From: Branchiostoma floridae
Lineage: Eukaryota; Chordata; Leptocardii; Amphioxiformes; Branchiostomatidae
Assembly (NCBI RefSeq): GCF_000003815.2
Contig: NC_049995.1
Span: 9,525,031 to 9,589,030 of the forward strand
Direction of reading: 5' to 3'
DNA length: 64,000 bases
Shown: piece by piece, positions 54,329-64,000 of the stretch
Numbering within the stretch: the stretch's first letter is position 1
Layout: every line of letters begins with the position of its first letter
The notes under the pieces: generated by a model
The model's database searches: none
The model's input: the letters and a program-made list of their open reading frames with translations, nothing else
Told to the model about the DNA's origin: nothing
Program-made: the position numbers and the translations under genes

Positions 54329-57300
54329 ATGTCTAGCGCGCGGAAAAGACGGGGACAGAATTCTCAGACAGCGAAACCGCATGCTGATAAGGAAAATAAT
54401 CTTCCAAAAGGCCCAGTGGAGGTTTGTAACATGTTATGTTTTTGAATGTTATTCGTCGTAATATATCATATATTTAAATACATATCCTAGTAATGTTATA
54501 TAACCGTGGTATAGACCAAACTGATCAAACTGAAAATGACCGATCAGTTGATTTTTTTGGTTTCCAAATATGTTGTCGTTAAATTTTTTGTGTTTTATAG
54601 GTTTTTGAGTATAAATAGCGAAGATATGACTATGAAATTATGAATTCGATGAATATCTTTTGTCAAGAATGAATGAATATGAGAGCATGGAGAATAGGTC
54701 AAAGACTGTAATAGGAATATTGGGGGCAGGATGATAAGAGGGAAGGGCACTAATATCAAAATTAGTGCCCTTCCCTCTTATCATAAGGCATATATCTACC
54801 CCCCACCCCCCTTATAATTTTTTTACATCACCCAATCTGTAATTACTTAGTACCTTCGTGTAGAATGTTGTGTTTGGACAAGAAGGTTAACAAAGCCTCC
54901 TTGGTTTGGGTTAGCGTTTGTTTGTGGTCTAGAAGTCTCATTTAAAAGGCCATGAACTTTAAATTTTAATTTGGTATGCAGTATAGTAGGCAGTGTCAAA
55001 GTAATGATTTTGTTGTTGTTGTTGTTGTCCTCGTTTAACGTCTATTATTTCGCTAGACGTGGCCTCTTGGTGCTGAGTAACACATGGTTTGCTTTTGAGT
55101 CAATAGTCTCTCTTGGTATTTAACTCTTGGTTTTTTTTGGGGGGCCCCCTAGAGGCTGTCCTAGACACTGCAGCAGAACTTCCCATTTTGTTATCCTGTT
55201 CTTCACAAGGTATTCAACAGCCATGGTAAACTGTTACTAGTAAAATATCAAAACAACAAAAGATATTCTTACCACAATATTATTGTAGACCAATGTTTGA
55301 TTCTCGTACCATTATTTTTTCCGCAATGTTGCAGACCTTTGACCCTCGTAGACGCGCCAAGCCACGGAGTTGGCTGTCCCGATGTATGAACATCGCCAAG
55401 TACATCCTGTTCGCTCTGTTCCTGCCGCCGTTCCTGAACTACACCGCTCTACTCAGGGAACAGGAGATCATGCAGCCTGAAGGTACATGTATTGTGTTTA
55501 GTTGGTGTGTTTGTTTATAAATATGTTGTGTTTTGTGTACTTAGTTGGGCAGACTGCCAGGATATAAGACAAGAATGGTGTAAAATTAAACATACTATAT
55601 TTGGTGAATTGTGATTGCACAAAGTTGTGTGGCCCAGGTATTGAAACCATGGACCATATGCATCTGGTGCACATGCAGGAAGGACTTAAACTCAAAACGT
55701 TTGAGGCCACTCATATGAATGCAAGGGAACCTAATTTTTAGAGCTTCTTTTATATATTGGCACTCTATGTCATAACTTTCCGTATCACACGGGTTCTAAG
55801 TTGTATCACACAGGCTTTCTTCGAGTAAATCGAACTATTTCAAACGGGCCGAATACGGCACGGTTGAAAATTCGAATACCGGATCAGGACGTTAGAATTG
55901 CTGTTGTTACAATTTTATGTTAGAGGACACAACATTTTCTCAACTTCTGGTACATTTCACATCTAATTATGTGTTTTCTCAGGTGGGTATGACATTAATA
56001 AAATACAACACGGTGTATTCCGCATCACCCTCGGCCCAAGCCCTCCCGTGGTTGGGCTGGTACCTCGGATCGGATACGGAATACACCGTGTTGTATTCTA
56101 TATCTATGTGATACCTGGGCCATACATACTAGTAATCTATGATGCAGGTGTTCTCAACCGGGTGATAACTTGGACACTACTGTTATCAGCCTTCCATAAA
56201 ACTATTCAAACTTTTTGAGTGTGCTATTGTCGATAATGATAATACTATTATACTTGGACTGGCACATTTTGAATTGAAGCATGTGTTTTCTTGGTTCAAG
56301 CCCTCCCTTGGTTCAGATCACCTTCCGGCCCTAAGCCGGATTTTACCCGCAGTCAGGCTTGTAACATGGTTGATACGGAAATGACGGACTACAGGGCTGA
56401 CGTCAGAGTTGCGTTGCGCGGTAGAGGGCAAAAATGGGAAGACGATTTGGGTGTGACTTAAAATCCTTGAAAATCCTTCTTTTCCTTGAAAATTTGTGCC
56501 CAATTTGTCTACTTTTTGAGTTAGAAGGGACAGGTAGGGCCTAAGCTTTCCTGTTTGGGTCAAAATTTGTTCAGTTTAGCAGTTTAGCTGGTGTCATGAC
56601 AGGTTTTAGTTATAGGGTGCTACCGGGTGTATCAGGAGGGAAAAGGGGTCAAAGGTGAGGTTTCTTTCATAGAGCGAGCTTTTCTCGGAGAATGAGCCGA
56701 ACAACCCTCTGTTTTCTTTGAATGTTAAAAATATAAACTAGACCCAAGTGACTTTCTGGTGGAGAAGAATTTTTAAGATTGAACTATGGGTTAGTACTTT
56801 TTTGAAGCCTTCATTCAGTGTATTTCAACATGCTTGTCAATGGGCAGCCCTAACTTCGATGTCTGACCTACACTGTGTTTTATTCTATGTTTTGTTGTAA
56901 CTTGTGTACTTATGCTTGTTCATTTTGCATTGCCCTGGTAAACCAATCATTCTTTTTCATAACAGTGTTATACTGTTAATGTACAAGCTGCATTTATAAG
57001 TCCTGAGGGTAAAGTTTGATCCTCTCACACTATGAGACTTTGAGACTTTGAGACACTAGGATGGTCCCCTACTTTTTTCAATACATGCTGTGGGATCTGT
57101 AAGTTAAGTGTAACAGGTTAGGACACTGTACAGACAAGGAAAAGTCCACAAAACTCGCTTGTTATATTTGTATGCAGTTTAGATCATCAATGTTCTCTTA
57201 TACCTTTCTGCAGGAGACTTTGTTGACATAGGGGAGGGACAGAAAATGTTCATCAACTGTAAGGGAAGAGGTGCCCCCTCAGGTTAGTTTTGTTTGTTGA

Positions 57301-60300
57301 CATTTGGTGGCATTTCCTAAGGAGAGGTGCCTTTCCATGTCATCTTCATCTGTGTCTGTATATCCCATATAACCTCTCTTTGGTTTGGCACACCAGCTTC
57401 TGCATCCTACATACCTGTGTTTTGTTGTTAAAAAACACCAGCTTCTTTATCTGTATAGCCTTTTGGTGTAGCGCTCTAGTTTCTGTATCTGTGTAGCCTA
57501 CATAACACCAAGTGTAACACCACCGTGAAAGTTTTGTAGATAGGTATAGCTGTTATAATTGTCCTTTGGTATAACACACAGCTGGCTTTGCAGGCACATG
57601 GTATGGCAGCAGCTGGTTATATTACACTGAGCGACTTGTCATATATAACCTTTGATGATGCCTTCAATTTTTTTAGTACTTATGGATGCGGGAACTGGGA
57701 TGACATCTGACGTTTGGGAAATTATACAGCTAGAGCTGGCCAAAAGTACCAGGGTACGTGGACAAATTTTTTTTACCACACCATTTCAATTTGTTGATTC
57801 TCCAAATCAGTTGTCAAAAGCATTTTGGGTATACAGTCAAACCTGTCTATAGTGGCCACTCAAGGGACCAGACAAATGTGGCCACTATAGACAGGTGGCC
57901 TCTGTATAGAGGTGGCAACTTGTAGATAAAATACCCAAGGGACCGACAAAAAGTGGCCACTATGGGCAGGTGGCCCTTCTGTAGAGGTGGCCCGTAATAC
58001 AGGTTTGACTGTATTTGACATGATTGTTATGATTTTTGCAGGTATGTGTGTATGACAGGGCAGGCCTAGGATATAGTGACGTCCCACCTCCGGTATGTTA
58101 CACCATTTCTGTTGTTTTGATGTTTTTTTTACATACAAGCAGAACCCAAGCATTGGACCTGTGATATAAGATCCAAGCAAAAGCACCCCTGCAGTGCCTG
58201 AGCAATCTGCTAGGGGACCCAAACCTACACCACTTATTCCTTACATCAAGAGTAATTGACAATGAAAAAAATAAGATTATAGCATGTCCTAGAAAATGAT
58301 ACAAAGACTGGTTGCTGCAATAAACCATGTCATAATGTACACCAACACTCAAGAATTCTGGTAAAATTGATAACTAAAGATATATATATTCAAAGAATTG
58401 TTATAAACCATGAATTGTGATAAATTATGCTTCAGCACCAAGGACATAGCCAACATTCAAGCATTTTGTCAAACTGTGATATATCAGGGCATATATGTAA
58501 ACAGGACAAATGTATTTTGATAATCTAAAAAATGTGATAAACCAAGTGATAATGCTTCAGCACCAAGATTGTAACCAATATTATACTTTTCAGGGTGTTG
58601 AAAGTAGATCGCAGCCGCACACTATCGAAAGGTAATGTTGGCAGCTTAACTCAACTACAAAATTCGATGAGAGTTCAACCAATGAGAGCATGGCAATTAG
58701 CAGTTCAACCAATGAGAGAGTGCCTGCATGCCTGTCAAATATTTTGTAATTCCAAATTTTAATATGGTCGGTGTTAATGTAAGATTTACGGTGTTTGGTG
58801 TTAACGACATTTGGGTTTGCGTGCACGAAGAGTCTCTTTATTCAGTGAAGTACCAAACTGATAAAACTATTTACGAACATTTATATTATTTTTTACGTAC
58901 ACAGGATGGCAGACAACCTTCACCAAGTCTTGCAGCAGAAGAAGGAGATCAAGAAACCTCTGATCCTGGTTGGTGCTGAGATCGGCGCTCTGGTTACCAG
59001 ATTTTATGCGCAAATGCACGATGTGTAAGTGACAAAATATTACCATATTTCCTGCTGAAGAAAAACAAACCTTTACCATTTTTTCTCTTCTATTCATCTA
59101 AGAAAATAATATTGTGTGCGTACATGCTTTTACCTAGGATTTTTCTATAGCGGGGGGGGGGGGTATAGGTGTAAGTATTATAAGGGGGTTTGCGGGCATC
59201 CACCTTCCTGAGTTTTAGAGAATTTTAAGTTAAAATGGTGCATTCTAAGGTATCCAAGGGACAAAGTTACTGTTACTGAGGTCACAGTAGAAGACTGTGA
59301 CCAAGGATTACCTAGTGCCATCCCTGGTCAATCAGAATTTCATGCTTGTCAGAGGATCTGATCCCCAGTGCAAGAACATCTTGTGCGTCCAATTTTTTGT
59401 TATCTTTAGAACAGCGCATCCAACAGTTGCTTGGACGCATGCATGTTTGGACATATAACATTCAACAGTTAAAAAAAAAATTTAACTCAAGTTTCTCTAA
59501 AAGATTAGAGTAACAGTTCTTGACTCACCTTGAAGTTGAAGCTTTTACATATTTCCCATTACAATTTATTCTTCACAGTTATGAATTTCTTGCATCATTT
59601 TATCACAGTGACATCCTGGGTCTTGTGCAGATAGAACCACTAGTGGAAAACCTGTTCTTAGTGGACGGAGGCGTCTGGGTACAGTACTGGTGAGTATGGG
59701 AGTTTTCTTTTACACTACCAGAAAGTCTCACCTACTATACACACATTTTTATGCCTATCAGACATCTTTCTTTAAGCTTTTCAGGGTTTAACAAGTTTTC
59801 TAAAATTCACTTGTCCTATTGGGCAAGTACATAAAAAATTTACTGACCTGAACTAACTTTTCACTTGCCTGAAATTGAAGTAACATTTTGCACAGTATGT
59901 ATTTTTGCTTCCAGGGATGGAATTATTTTATTATTGCCTCTTTTTTTTTCTATGTTCAGACCCTTGCTTGATGTCATGACTGTAAAAATCTCACTCAGGG
60001 AAAAATCTTACTTGCCCAGTCGGACAAATGGCGTAGGACATGCACTTGCCCAATCAGCACTTTAACTTGCCCGGGATAATCAGACTAGTGGACTTTTACT
60101 TTTACTTTTACTCTGGCTTTTTACTTTAATTTGTGCTGCATTTCAAGACTTAAAATACACACTAGTAAGTTCTAAATAAAGAAGAAGAGGAACAGCTATA
60201 CCAGCAAAAACAATATATTTCCTCTATGCTCTGTGTAGAGGGAAACATAAATTCTTCATCTGTAGCTTACTCCTAGGTTATTAGACTTTTGAAAAATGAC

Positions 60301-62208
60301 AGTTGAGGATTTGTTCTCTTTTCAGGTACCACCAATTGCTGATGTCCCTACAAGCGCTACAGTTCTCTGCTGCGATTGGCTTCACAAGGTTTGCACTGAT
60401 TGTTGGCATGGTTGATCAACCAATCGCAGGGGAGTTAACATCTAGCAGTGTCCAAATCAGACAGGTGTGTTTATGAAACCTTGTCTTTCTTTTTGCTCTC
60501 CCAGTTTTGGAATCTGTATTGTTCATCCAGTATGCAGCTGGCCTATTGACTAATAATTGATACACCAGCTTTGCAGGCCCACTAGGCAGTAACAGTTTAT
60601 CTCACACTGACAGGAAGCAAAGTTCAGAGTTGTCAGAATTAGTAATTTTTAACTTGGTGTTGACATCTGAAAGACATCCTAGGTTATGTTTGAGTTTATT
60701 TACATGTAGATCATGTGGTGAATGAAAGAATCCTTCACCATTTATCAAACTATCCTCCTTAATCTTTTAAAGCATAATCCTACATATAAAGATAAAGTTA
60801 GACATACGTCAAAAAGCAGTTACTCAAGCAACTAGTAAGATATGATTTTGGAAACGGTCAGACGTTTCAGATGTCATCCACCATCTTTCGTCAGTGACAC
60901 TGAAGTGATCCGGGAGAAACTGGTCTTTTACCCTAACTATGAGTGCAAAAGAGCTGAAGACAGACAATGTCAAAGTTAGACATATTTTTTGGTGTACTTG
61001 TGACACATAAAAAATGATTACTTCTTTTTTATGGCAGAAATACCTACTATGCCAGCCAAGACATCTCAGTGCTGCAGTGGACGAACACTATTTCATCAAC
61101 AGCAGCTTCTCTCAAATAAGGTGAGTTTATGATCATTATGTTTTGAACAAAGTCTCGTGATGTTTAAAAAAAAAGAATTTGACTCATCTACTTTTCTGAA
61201 TATCTAAATATTGTTTGCTTGGATGTCTAACCTTCATGAACACATCTACTTTGAATGTCTGTTTTTAGCACTTTATGGACGATGAAGTCATTCCTGAAAA
61301 ACATCTCAGTAACTGTCATCAACGGAAACTATTACGATGAACAGCTTCCACCTGAGCTGAACAGGGTAAGTCTCAAAAACAGCTTATTCCACATTAAAGG
61401 CATCATGTCTCTTACCTTTCATGTTGAATGTTCACCTGTCACACGGGCCTAACAGCTTTGCTAAAGTTTTGTTTTAAGTTTCGAAATGTTTTTAAAGCAA
61501 ACCCTTTCTTAACAACAGAAAATTATATGAAAAACGGAAAAAAAGCTATAGTCAAGATCTGTATCCGTATGGGATAGCAGCTATTTATGGTACACTGAAC
61601 AACCAGTCACACTTAACTTGCATGTAATTGCACATCTACTTGCAAGTGTACCATTATGAGCCAACTAGAATGTACCTATAGTGCCCCTAATAAATGTTTT
61701 TTTTTGGCAACGAGTTCCCCTTTTCCCATTTACAATAAGATGTTAGTTCTAAAAGGGGAAACTTTTTGAAGAAACACTTTTGTTAAATCTGCTTCTTGAA
61801 GGGAATGATTATTTCTTCTTATTACCTCTGTAAAAACAGACATATTATAGGTGTAATAGGATACCTGGAGAATTGGATAATCTTGTTTGGCTATGCTCCA
61901 AAGTTGTAGACAAACAAGAAGTATTGACTCCATGACTACACCCCTAGAGATATGTCTGGGCTATGTATAGGGGTAGCAATTTAGAACTAGATTTTCTCGA
62001 GTTTTAACGTTTTTACGCTGTTTGTTCGCAGGCGTGGGCAAAAGCCCAGCAGCACCTGATATCGAATGTCCACCCCGGCTGCAAGCACATCGTGGTCAAC
62101 GGCGCTGACCGCCACATGCTGTACAAGAGCCCCAGCTCTGTGGTCAACCCTGTCCTGAGACTGGTCAGACAGTGGAAACACTCCAACAGGGAAGCCAAGA
62201 GACAATAA
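54329..62208 (+). CDS. Membrane-anchored alpha/beta-hydrolase-fold protein, nucleophile Ser replaced by Glu
   Basis: Twelve GT-AG exons give 390 residues: 54329-54421, 55335-55482, 57214-57282, 57677-57753, 58042-58092, 58594-58631, 58905-59024, 59609-59689, 60326-60464, 61038-61120, 61269-61365, 62032-62208. An in-frame TAA at 54323 fixes the start. Residues 1-50 are basic and polar; 51-71 (IAKYILFALFLPPFLNY) form one membrane segment, so the rest probably faces a single side as a signal-anchored domain. The fold signatures are 'VLMDAGTG' (104-111, oxyanion strand-loop), 'VYDRAGLGYSD' (about 132-142), the elbow 'LILVGAEIGALV' (178-189) and 'NGADRHMLY' (355-363), with H360 at the usual catalytic histidine position. 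The elbow is G-A-E-I-G, so the serine expected in G-x-S-x-G is E184. It may be a non-classical or inactive hydrolase. I recognise the fold but no named human orthologue. Confidence 0.9.
54731..54784. repeat. Perfect 24-bp hairpin in hydrolase-like intron 1
   Basis: The arm 54731-54754 (atgataagagggaagggcac + taat) pairs perfectly with 54761-54784 around a 6-base loop (atcaaa). Such perfection suggests a recent origin or selection. If transcribed with the intron it would form a stable stem. Confidence 0.9.
55005..55075. repeat. (TTG)n tract in intron 1
   Basis: A short 'ttgttgttgttgttg' run followed by 'tcctcgtttaacgtctatt' and 'cgctagacgtggcc'. The second part resembles, inverted, the 'gacgttaaa' body word of the SINEs and may be a SINE remnant. 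Confidence 0.35.
56002..56098. repeat. Inverted repeat in hydrolase-like intron 2
   Basis: 'aatacaacacggtgtattcc' at 56002 pairs with 'ggaatacaccgtgttgtatt' ending at 56098. The middle (gcccaagccctcccg / gttgggctggtacctcgg) is partly complementary. It is probably a small MITE. Confidence 0.75.
56400..56790. repeat. Dispersed repeat, copy 2 (intron 2)
   Basis: Homologous to 38345-38730 in the same orientation: 'gttgcgttgcgcggt', 'ttttccttgaaaatttgtgc', 'gacaggtagggcctaagc', 'ggggtcaaaggtgaggtttc', 'gagcttttctcggag', 'gactttctggtggag'. Confidence 0.65.
57831..58014. mobile_element. MITE with ATACAGTCAAACCTGT terminal inverted repeats
   Basis: The left end 'atacagtcaaacctgt' (57831-57846) is inverted at 57999-58014. 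The interior consists of 'gtggccactatag', 'caggtggcc' and 'agggacc' words repeated and inverted. It occupies intron 4 of the hydrolase-like gene and ends 28 bp before exon 5, so it overlaps or sits next to the branch-point region. A half-copy lies at 49840-49930. Confidence 0.85.
58318..58594. repeat. Diverged direct repeats in intron 5
   Basis: 'gataaattatgcttcagcac' with 'caaggacatagccaacattc' recurs as 'gtgataatgcttcagcacca' with 'agattgtaaccaatatt', about 130 bp apart. A third weak form (ataaaccatgtcataatg, caccaacactcaag) lies upstream at 58320. Confidence 0.5.
59810..60075. repeat. Repeat with 'cacttgccc' words in intron 8
   Basis: Words of the form 'cacttgtcctattgggcaag', 'cttgcccagtcggacaaat' and 'acttgcccaatcagc' recur within 260 bp in this intron, some inverted. 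Probably a decayed transposon; the class is unknown. Confidence 0.4.
60815..60905 (-). repeat. Dispersed repeat, copy 2 (intron 9)
   Basis: The reverse complement matches 9336-9425: 'cactgacgaaagatggtgga', 'catctgaaacgtctgaccgt', 'ttccaaaatcatatct', 'gttgcttgagtaactgc'. It lies within intron 9 of the hydrolase-like gene. Confidence 0.65.
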
Positions 62209-63059
62209 CAGATGTTTTAATGATGGACCTATAATCAGTGTTACCCTCCCCCTATGTAGGTTTGATGTATAGTGCCAAAGTAATTCATTGTGTCATCTTC
62301 ACCTCTATCTAACTATACACTCTTGTCTTAAACTACTGTAAATTCATTTACTTTAGCAGTGTTTTCAATTTGCAGTAGGAAGAAAAAGAAAGTTTTCTCT
62401 CTAACTTTTTGATTGAACCAATTCTGTATTAGTGTATGATACAGTGGAAATGCATATTTGCAATGTCATAAATTTAAGGTGGAGTGGTCACTTTGAAAAT
62501 GAACACAAATGTTTCAAGATCTATAGTACATTCATGCAGAAATCACTACAAGGTTCAGAGGTGTTTTCAAATGTAAGGTGGATTTTGGACAATGCCTTTT
62601 GTTAGCTATAAGAATTTGATTAAAAAAAATTTGGCCCCCAAAGCAATGGCCATGTTCATGGTATAGGTAATTAATGATAATGATAGACAAGATTTCCCAA
62701 TCAACAGTACTGTTTATTGTCATACCTGGGTTGTGGTAACTTACAATATGGGTGCTCAGTTCAGTGAAAGGAGTTAGATAGGGGTGATGTTAATGTCGTT
62801 TAAAAGTTTTGGATTGACAAAATTGATGTGTTGCTGGTTATTTTTGTCTGGAAAGAAAATAGAGTGACTCTAATTTTACAGCCAAATATGGCTGGGAATA
62901 GATATGTGTAAAAATTGAAACTACTTGTGAAACGTCAAGTATGCAAACCCAAAACAAACAATAGTATAAAGTTGCCTTTACCTACATGTACAGGTAGGTA
63001 AATTTGACACATTACACATACATTGTATACCTGTACCAAAAACTGTTTTTGAAAAGATA
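62209..63059 (+). other. 3' flank / probable 3' UTR of the hydrolase-like gene
   Basis: AT-rich sequence without exons or recognised repeats. I found no canonical AATAAA close to the stop codon, so the transcript end cannot be placed. Confidence 0.4.
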
Positions 63060-63225
63060 CAGTAGAAGCCGCTTAATTGCACAGCCTATTTGCCCGAGTG
63101 AATTATCCGGATGGTGCAATAATACGAAGTTATCCAGCTGGACCACACCAGTTTGGGATTTAGGGATTCCGTGCAGTTAACAGAAGTGTGCGTTAATCCG
63201 TTGTGCAATCAACTGGCTTCTACTG
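63060..63225. mobile_element. MITE with CAGTAGAAGCCGCTTAATTG ends and TA target duplication
   Basis: The left end 'cagtagaagcc' at 63060 is inverted at the right end (ggcttctactg, ending 63225). TA dinucleotides flank both ends (63058-63059 and 63226-63227). The interior has 'gaattatccggatggtgcaa' and 'cagctggaccacaccagttt'. The end motif and TA duplication fit a pogo/Tc1-mariner type non-autonomous element. Confidence 0.85.
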
Positions 63226-63404
63226 TACTTATGATATTACAACTGTTACAGTGTTTATGAAATATTGTGGAATATTGAAATGATATGTCAGTGTTCATGT
63301 TTTCCGTAAAAAGTTATGTTCATATGATGTTGATGTTATCAAAAGAGTATCCTAGCTTGTATAATTTGTCCAGATCCCTGTAGTATTTAGTGGCACACAT
63401 GGGG

Positions 63405-63635
63405 CAGCAAGTTTTCTTACTAGAATTTAGTTGTTGTTTCTGTAGCAGGGTATATTTTAACAGGGAGGGGTTGCTAGTCCTTTCACTTTTACACTCTTGA
63501 GGCACCTTCTTGAATAAGGGAGACCCATTTTACGTCACTTCCAAAAGATGAGTGCAACACCAACCAAGATGCCCTACCCAGGATTGAAAGTGTGAGACTG
63601 AGACTGCTACCAGTTGAGCCACAGAGACATCCTTT
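63405..63635 (-). mobile_element. tRNA-headed SINE
   Basis: In reverse complement from about 63632: 'gatgtctctgtggctcaact' + 'ggtagcagtctcag' (box A), 'acactttcaatcctgg' (degenerate box B), then the body 'aagtgacgtaaaatgggtct' and 'aagaaggtgcctcaagag', and a tail 'ttaaaatataccctgctac'. The body corresponds to that of the 5S-headed SINE at 25603. Confidence 0.65.
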
Positions 63636-63647
63636 AGTATCCTTGTA

Positions 63648-63829
63648 CAGTAGAAGCTGTTTAATCGCTTAATTGTACACCCCATTTACCAGTGTATTTT
63701 GTACAATTATCCGGGTGGTGCAACAAAGCAAAGTTCTCCAGCTGGACTCCACCAGTTTGGAAATTGGGGATTCCATGCAATAAACAGGAGTGTGCGGTAA
63801 TCCTTTGTGCAATTAACTGGCTTCTGCTG
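63648..63829. mobile_element. Second copy of the CAGTAGAAGC MITE
   Basis: It begins 'cagtagaagctgtttaatcg' and ends 'taactggcttctgctg'. The interior matches the copy at 63060: 'caattatccgggtggtgcaa', 'ctccagctggactccacc', 'gtgtgcggtaatcc'. The left flank has TA; the right flank has mutated. Confidence 0.8.
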
Positions 63830-64000
63830 TCTATTTCTTCATGTTTTAAGACTTGGACATGCTGCAAGTTGAAGGAACTTAAATCAAAGAAGCAAATCTA
63901 AAGACAGATCGCAATGAAAATCAGTGGAAAGTTTGTAAGACATAAAGCAGGGAAAGAACATGTTTCAGAAAATTTGAAGAAATTTCTTAAAGACAAACAG

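Overview
The window looks like chordate nuclear DNA, most likely from amphioxus (Branchiostoma). It is AT-rich, has one assembly gap (15284-15389), two multi-exon genes with ordinary GT-AG introns, and many short SINE-, LINE- and MITE-like repeats. The genus is my inference from the PRDM14 protein (very close to vertebrate PRDM14 but not a vertebrate sequence) and from the repeat types. No species-level search was possible.

Layout. 1-40746: about 40 kb without a recognisable host gene. It holds decayed minus-strand LINE 3' ends (4316-4773, 11275-11450, 13141-13880, 14330-14720, 16700-17060, 23240-23430, 33655-33830), pol III SINEs with tRNA-like heads (4085, 11040, 23520, 29520) and one with a 5S rRNA-like head (25603-25800), a 26-bp minisatellite with higher-order structure (21290-23200), a 22-bp tandem array (24895-25052), tandem duplications and palindromic elements. 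40747-47290 (+): an 11-exon gene encoding a 609-residue PR-domain zinc-finger protein, an orthologue of PRDM14, followed by a probable 2.7-kb 3' UTR ending near 50045. 50083-52380: three transposable elements nested in one another. 54329-62208 (+): a 12-exon gene for a 390-residue membrane-anchored alpha/beta-hydrolase-fold protein in which the usual nucleophile-elbow serine is glutamate. 62209-64000: its 3' flank, with two related TA-flanked MITEs and a SINE.

The two genes lie on the same strand about 7 kb apart, and nothing in the sequence links them functionally. PRDM14 in vertebrates is a pluripotency and germ-cell transcriptional regulator; the hydrolase-like protein is unassigned. The most notable points are the loss of the catalytic serine in the hydrolase fold, the extra C-terminal zinc finger in PRDM14, a tandemly copied PRDM14 exon end with its splice donor inside an intron, the nested transposons with a CAC-ended foldback element flanked by 5-bp target duplications, and a body segment shared by SINEs with tRNA and 5S heads. 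All exon coordinates were placed by hand from splice signals, reading frame and homology.
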